Shown one piece after another: positions 16,530 through 20,352 of a DNA stretch of 20,352 nt. Positions within the stretch are counted from its first letter, which is position 1; every line of letters begins with the position of its first letter. The DNA comes from Chara braunii. Taxonomy: Eukaryota; Streptophyta; Charophyceae; Charales; Characeae. Below the pieces are notes generated by a model. That model ran no database searches. It had not been told where the DNA came from and was given only the letters and a program-made list of their open reading frames with translations. The DNA lies in the NCBI GenBank assembly GCA_003427395.1, contig BFEA01001098.1, forward strand, positions 139,040 to 159,391. The letters run 5' to 3'. The position numbers and the translations under genes were made by a program.

Positions 16530-17120
16530 CGCACTCCATGGCACGTTCCACTATGCCAGGTATACTGCTCCGGTGACAGGTCACCGGCACACCTCTAGCT
16601 CAGGAACAGACCACAAGTATGGTAGATCTCATCTTTAGTGGCGAAAAAAAAATCTACTGGGGTCTTCGAGAGATCTGGCGTCTCATGAATTTTTGCTGCT
16701 ATCCCGTAATTAATCTGAATGCTAGTACGTGTCGAAACAGGTTTGCTTGTCGGCATCCGAAGCTTGGGATTGTTCACTGAGTAGGTTTCGTATTACATGC
16801 CTCCTTACTACTTGCCTATGCTTTGGGAAGGGGGGAGGTGCCGGGGGTCTCGCGGCCTGGTTTTCATCGGTTTCATAGACCGTCCTCCTTTTTTTGAGGC
16901 GGGTGTAGGCGCGTGCGTATATTCATAGTCCAATGTTCCCTGCTTTTCTTGGGGGGAAGACGGAAGGCAGACAACCAGCAGGGAATTGGATGTGCGAGGA
17001 GGTCTGATGCAGGGAGGCTAGCTCAACACGCGAACTTAGTTCTAAAGAGGGGAGAGAGCCCTAAGAAGAGTGAGATGCCTATTTTCGTAAGATCTCGGTT
17101 CGTCGATTCTCTCAGAGAGA
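16530..17120. other. No recognisable gene
   Basis: A perfect 8-bp hairpin CCGGTGAC/GTCACCGG lies at 16570-16587. A 60-codon minus frame (16595-16777) has no motif. G-rich and purine-rich sequence leads into the 1.3-kb repeat. Confidence 0.45.
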
Positions 17121-17975
17121 AGTATTACGTAACCTGCCACAAGCGATCATCATTAGAGCAGAGTTGCCATAACTCAGGGGTTCGATAGGTCCAGCCGAGG
17201 TGGACTTAATCAAACTCATGGCTCATGGTAACGTGCTCAGGTAATGAGCATGCTTCCAGGCCCGGAGTCTCAGCAATCCTACCTATCTTATGCGAAAGAG
17301 TATTGGCTATTATCGACAATGAAGTTTCGGTAATCGTGGATATAGACAGGGTTGCCCCGATCAATCCCGATCCGTTGCTCAATGAAAATAAAATAAAAAA
17401 TACAAAATAAATAAAAAAGAAAAAAGAAAAAAGAAAAAAGAAAAAAAGGTTTAGGAGAAAAAAAATCCAGCAATTGAGACGCAGCTTGCGATTACCACTC
17501 CCCATCGCAGTTTCCTATGGGGAAGGCTTGCAGGCGGGTAGGTGAGCGCAAGGGCTCGTCAGGGATTAAAGACCCATGGGTCTGACGTGTTTCTGTCAGA
17601 TCCTTGGCTTATTGCGTCCCCCGGCTCAAGCAAAAAATAAGAAAAAATAAAAAAATAAAAATAAAAATAAAAATAAAGATAAAATTAATAAAAATGAAAA
17701 TAAATAAATAAAATTTGAAATAAGATTCGATCCTCATCGGTTTTTTATTTTCGATCGAGGGAAAGGCCTAACCCTTAGTCAGGTGTCCCTCATGGCACGA
17801 ATCGTAGCGACGGATCCCGCAAGGTCTCGGGTATTTGCGTTTCAAAAAAGAGAGAGAGAGAGACGGAGTAAGAAAAAAAATAAAAAGTAAAAAAAAAAAA
17901 ATAATAAAAATAATAATAATAAAAAACGTAAATACAAAATGAAAACATAACCTATAAAAAGTTCGATCACCATTG

Positions 17976-18000
17976 GTCTCATTCTTCCTGATGGTGAGAC
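17976..18000. repeat. Conserved 6-bp hairpin in repeat unit 1
   Basis: GTCTCA and TGAGAC flank a 13-base loop. The matching position in unit 2 (19242-19266) has GTTTCA and TGAAAC with a loop of the same length, so one base pair changed on both sides. Confidence 0.7.
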
Positions 18001-18240
18001 AAACACAGCGACCTCGTTCTCGTGCAAGGACCATGCATCAAGTCAGGGATCATACANAGGTCGATAGGCGTCTGTGTTCCCGAATGGCATGCAGCAAGGA
18101 ACTAATCAACCCTCATTCGAAAAAAGTTCCCTTAGTTGCCTGCCACAACGTTTTCACCCTTCAGAATCCATGGTGCGAGAAGCCACTCATCCTGGTATGA
18201 TGGTTAGAAAAGGTGAGTTGACATATACAGTAGTAAAACG

Positions 18241-18275
18241 CACAGAGTGTGAAAGACACACAGAGTGTGAACCAC
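18241..18275. repeat. 18-bp tandem repeat CACAGAGTGTGAA
   Basis: Two copies of CACAGAGTGTGAA lie about 18 bp apart within repeat unit 1. A relaxed third (CACATAGTGATG) follows. Confidence 0.75.
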
Positions 18276-18435
18276 ATAGTGATGTAAGCACACTGTCAAA
18301 GATTGACACATAGACAACGTAAGAAAAAACAGGGTTTCCACTCATCCTGGCCATACTAAGTAAGAAAGGCATTTTTTCGAAAATTAACACACACGAGGAA
18401 AAAGGTTCGGAGGGAAAGAAGTGCAGAGAGAGGTG

Positions 18436-19560
18436 TATTACCCACACTGTCACAAGTGATTTCCATTATGGCACCTTCTTTTTTGGACGGCACGGTCACT
18501 CAGGGCAAAGTTGCCATAACCCAACGGCTGATAGGTCCAGTAGTGGTGGACTTAATCAGACTCATGGCTCACGGTATCGTGCCCAGGTAATGAGCATGCT
18601 TTTGAATCCGGAGTCTCAGCAATTCGTCGGGCGATTCTAGTCTTACAGCAATCCTCCCTATCATACGTGAAAGAGCATTGGTCTAACGAACGGAGTTTCG
18701 GTAATCGTGGATGTAGATAGGGGGTTCCCAATCATCTACGATCCGTCGCTGAAAGGAAGGAAAAGATCCGTAACTTGCGAATACCCTCCTCTCTCTTTAT
18801 CTCTCTCATCTTAATTTTCTACGGGGGATGGCTCGCAGGTGGGTAGATGACCGTGGTGATCCCCCTGGGGTTTCTCTCGAAATAACATAAGGTTTAGTCA
18901 GAGAGTATAGTCCCACGGATCTGACGAAGATCGGCACATGCGCTTCTGCAAGATCCTTGGGTTACTACGTCCTCCGGCTCAAGTACACAAAGTAAAAAAT
19001 AACAAAAAATAACAAAAAATAACCGATAAAAAATGGAAATAAGATTCGACCATCATCTGTTTTTTCATTTTGGCCGGGAGAACAGATCCCTTCAGGCGTC
19101 TCTCATGGTACGAATCATAGTGACAGATCTCGCAAGATTCTTGAGCACTTGCGTAAAAGAGGAAAAAAAAAATAAATAATAATAATAATATAAAAATTTA
19201 TTAAAAAATATTAAAAAATGAAAAACATTCGATCACCAGTGGTTTCATTCTTGTTGATCGTGAAACAAAAATAACTCACGTGCAGGGACCACGCATGCAT
19301 CACAGAGGTCGGTGGCGTCCGTGTTCCAGAAAAACATGCAGCATGGAACTAATTAACCCCTTTTTTTTTTTTTTTTTCAAAAGAAGTGTCTGAGCTGCTT
19401 GCCACAATGTTTTTCCGGAATCCATGGTGTGAGAGTCCATTCATCCTGTGTAGGCTGACCGTACTTAAGCAAAGCATCTTACGAGAGATTGACACACGAA
19501 AAATTGACACACATGAAAAAAACAGAAAACCACACAAGATATAGGCAGTGTTTTTTATCA
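18436..19560. repeat. ~1.3-kb tandem repeat, unit 2
   Basis: This is the diverged second copy, with A-rich tracts at 18985-19033 and 19157-19222 and a 16-17-base T run near 19361-19377. Sequence resembling the unit start (ATCACAAGT then TTACCACAAT) appears near 19555-19590, hinting at a truncated third unit. Confidence 0.8.
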
Positions 19561-19624
19561 CAAGTCGAAAAAAATTCATCAGTTACCACAATCGTGGAGC
19601 CAAGGTTGCTTTAAGCAAAGAAAA

Positions 19625-19940
19625 GTGGAGAGAGAGAGAGAGAAGACAGATAATCCTGCACCGTGCAGCCAATCGGTCCTGTTACCACTCTAAGGCGAGA
19701 GAACCAGCAGCAAATCCACAGGAGGGAGTGGCATTTCCCTGAGGCCTTTCTGCCGCTTGCCACGTGCGGCTTCATCAGAGGGTGGAGAGAGAGAGAGAGT
19801 GTGTGAGAAAGCGAAAGGTGGAGAACTTATACTTCGAACGAGGGAAGGAGAGGCGAGAGAGGGAGAGCGAGAGGGCGGGAGGAGGGGGAGAGGGAGAGAG
19901 GGAGAGAGAGAAAGCAGAAAGAGAAGTTGCGGTCACGAGT
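19625..19940. repeat. GA-rich low-complexity region
   Basis: Purine tracts of (GA)n lie near 19629-19643, 19783-19798 and throughout 19846-19925. The Glu/Arg-rich frames here are microsatellite artefacts. Confidence 0.9.
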
Positions 19941-20000
19941 GTGGAGAGAGAGTTCCCTCTTTTTTCTTGATTACACGTGCGCCTCCCCATCCCTCCCAAA

Positions 20001-20352
20001 CTAGCTTGCTAAAGCTTGGAGCAGAAGTATCCCGCCGGTCGTCGCTGCGCATGCTGCGCTTGCTAAGAAGACTGCTGCATAGGCAATGGAGAAGTAGATG
20101 AGGGTTGTTGTAAGCTTAGCCGGGGCGAGAAGGACCCTCTCCGTTTGGTAGGTTCAAACAAGAGTACCGCTGAGGAGCGCATTGGGGATGAGTGCCAAGG
20201 CGAACGTAGAGGCGCTGAAAAGGATGCGTGAAGTCTTGCGCAAGTCAGGATCGGTGGTCGGCGCAGTGCAAGGGGGATGTTCACAGGGAGGACAGGGGGG
20301 GCAGTCGGGGCTACGGTGGTGGGAGTGAGATGGAGGTGGAGGCTTATACACA
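20001..20352 (-). pseudogene. Partial membrane-protein-like frame with one internal stop
   Basis: On the minus strand the frame enters from beyond the window edge. It reads Pro/Cys-rich (SPDCPPCPPCEHPPC), then a hydrophobic stretch (ILFSASTFALALIPNALL), an in-frame TGA at 20156-20154, and a second hydrophobic stretch (TTTLIYFSIAYAAVFLASAA, then GGILLLQAL) to a TAG at 20003-20001. One frame giving two plausible membrane segments either side of a single stop suggests a recently broken gene or an exon arrangement I cannot resolve. I do not recognise the family. The 5' part lies outside the window. Confidence 0.35.

Larger units (their letters stand above)
17123..18435. repeat. ~1.3-kb tandem repeat, unit 1
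   Basis: It aligns collinearly with unit 2 at 18436 onward. Shared anchors include TTGCCATAAC, GTGGACTTAATCA, AGGTAATGAGCATGCTT, GGAGTCTCAGCAAT, TTTCGGTAATCGTGGAT, CGGCTCAAG, CATGG-ACGAATC and AATCCATGGTG. Spacing between matching anchors is about 1250-1350 bp. Each unit has several A-rich (AAATAA)n tracts (17384-17457, 17631-17715, 17867-17935). No coding frame or known RNA gene is evident. One ambiguous base, N, is at 18057. Confidence 0.85.

Noticed and set aside
16078-16638. Long overlapping Thr/His-, Cys/Val- and Asn/Gln-rich ORFs
   Set aside because: All are read-throughs of GATT, CA and TG microsatellites.
17170-17200. tRNA-like B-box string GGGTTCGATAGGTCC
   Set aside because: No pairing T-arm, no A-box at proper distance and no acceptor stem. 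The second repeat unit does not preserve the motif.
17288-18034. Phe/Ile-rich 'membrane protein' frames on the minus strand
   Set aside because: They translate A-rich spacer tracts of the tandem repeat and are not conserved between the two units.
19757-20101. Glu/Arg-rich 114-codon plus-strand ORF
   Set aside because: It is produced by the GA-rich tract and lacks any domain.

Overview
This window reads as repeat-rich, gene-poor nuclear DNA from a eukaryote. It has many homopolymer runs, long dinucleotide and tetranucleotide microsatellites, decayed transposon coding fragments and several inverted-repeat elements. I found no intact conventional gene, no rRNA and no convincing tRNA. The PIF/Harbinger-type fragments and a DUF4283-like retroelement Gag/ORF1 point to the plant lineage. 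A land plant or streptophyte alga such as a charophyte fits best, but that is inference, not demonstrated.

Layout. Bases 1-660 hold hairpins built on a GTTGAA core plus an AT-rich hairpin. Bases 660-3990 are mostly unassigned, with nested inverted repeats (1302-1472) and stop-riddled Gly/Ser-rich reading frames (2548-2815). Bases 3990-6480 are AT-rich and non-coding, with inverted and degenerate tandem repeats. Bases 6480-7560 are G/T-rich and unassigned. Bases 7650-7907 carry an array of the 11-mer CCCCGTTGAAT. Next to it is a 197-bp MITE (7955-8151) with 29-bp terminal inverted repeats and a TTA target duplication.

Bases 8260-8640 contain an open frame weakly resembling a PIF1/Helitron helicase. 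Bases 9256-9837 encode the N-terminal half of a PIF/Harbinger (HARBI1-like) protein without its DDE nuclease domain. It ends tail-to-tail against a frameshifted retroelement ORF1/Gag on the minus strand (about 9842-11083). Bases 11100-14300 hold tandem repeats, a three-copy dispersed module, a 27-A tract and two long inverted-repeat elements (12825-13150 and 13808-13958).

Bases 14317-14640 hold an unrecognised minus-strand ORF. A (CT)n(GT)n(G)17 microsatellite follows, then a second, more decayed PIF/Harbinger fragment (about 15555-15838). Just after it is a cluster of perfect GTAC palindromes. Bases 16153-16524 are compound microsatellites. Bases 17123-19560 are two diverged copies of a ~1.3-kb tandem repeat, with the start of a possible third. 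Bases 19780-19930 are GA-rich. The last 350 bases encode, on the minus strand, a Pro/Cys-rich protein end with two hydrophobic segments, broken by one in-frame stop.

No operon or pathway logic applies. The coding fragments are independent transposon remnants. The only functional link I would propose is that PIF/Harbinger enzymes of this genome may mobilise the TTA-flanked MITE.
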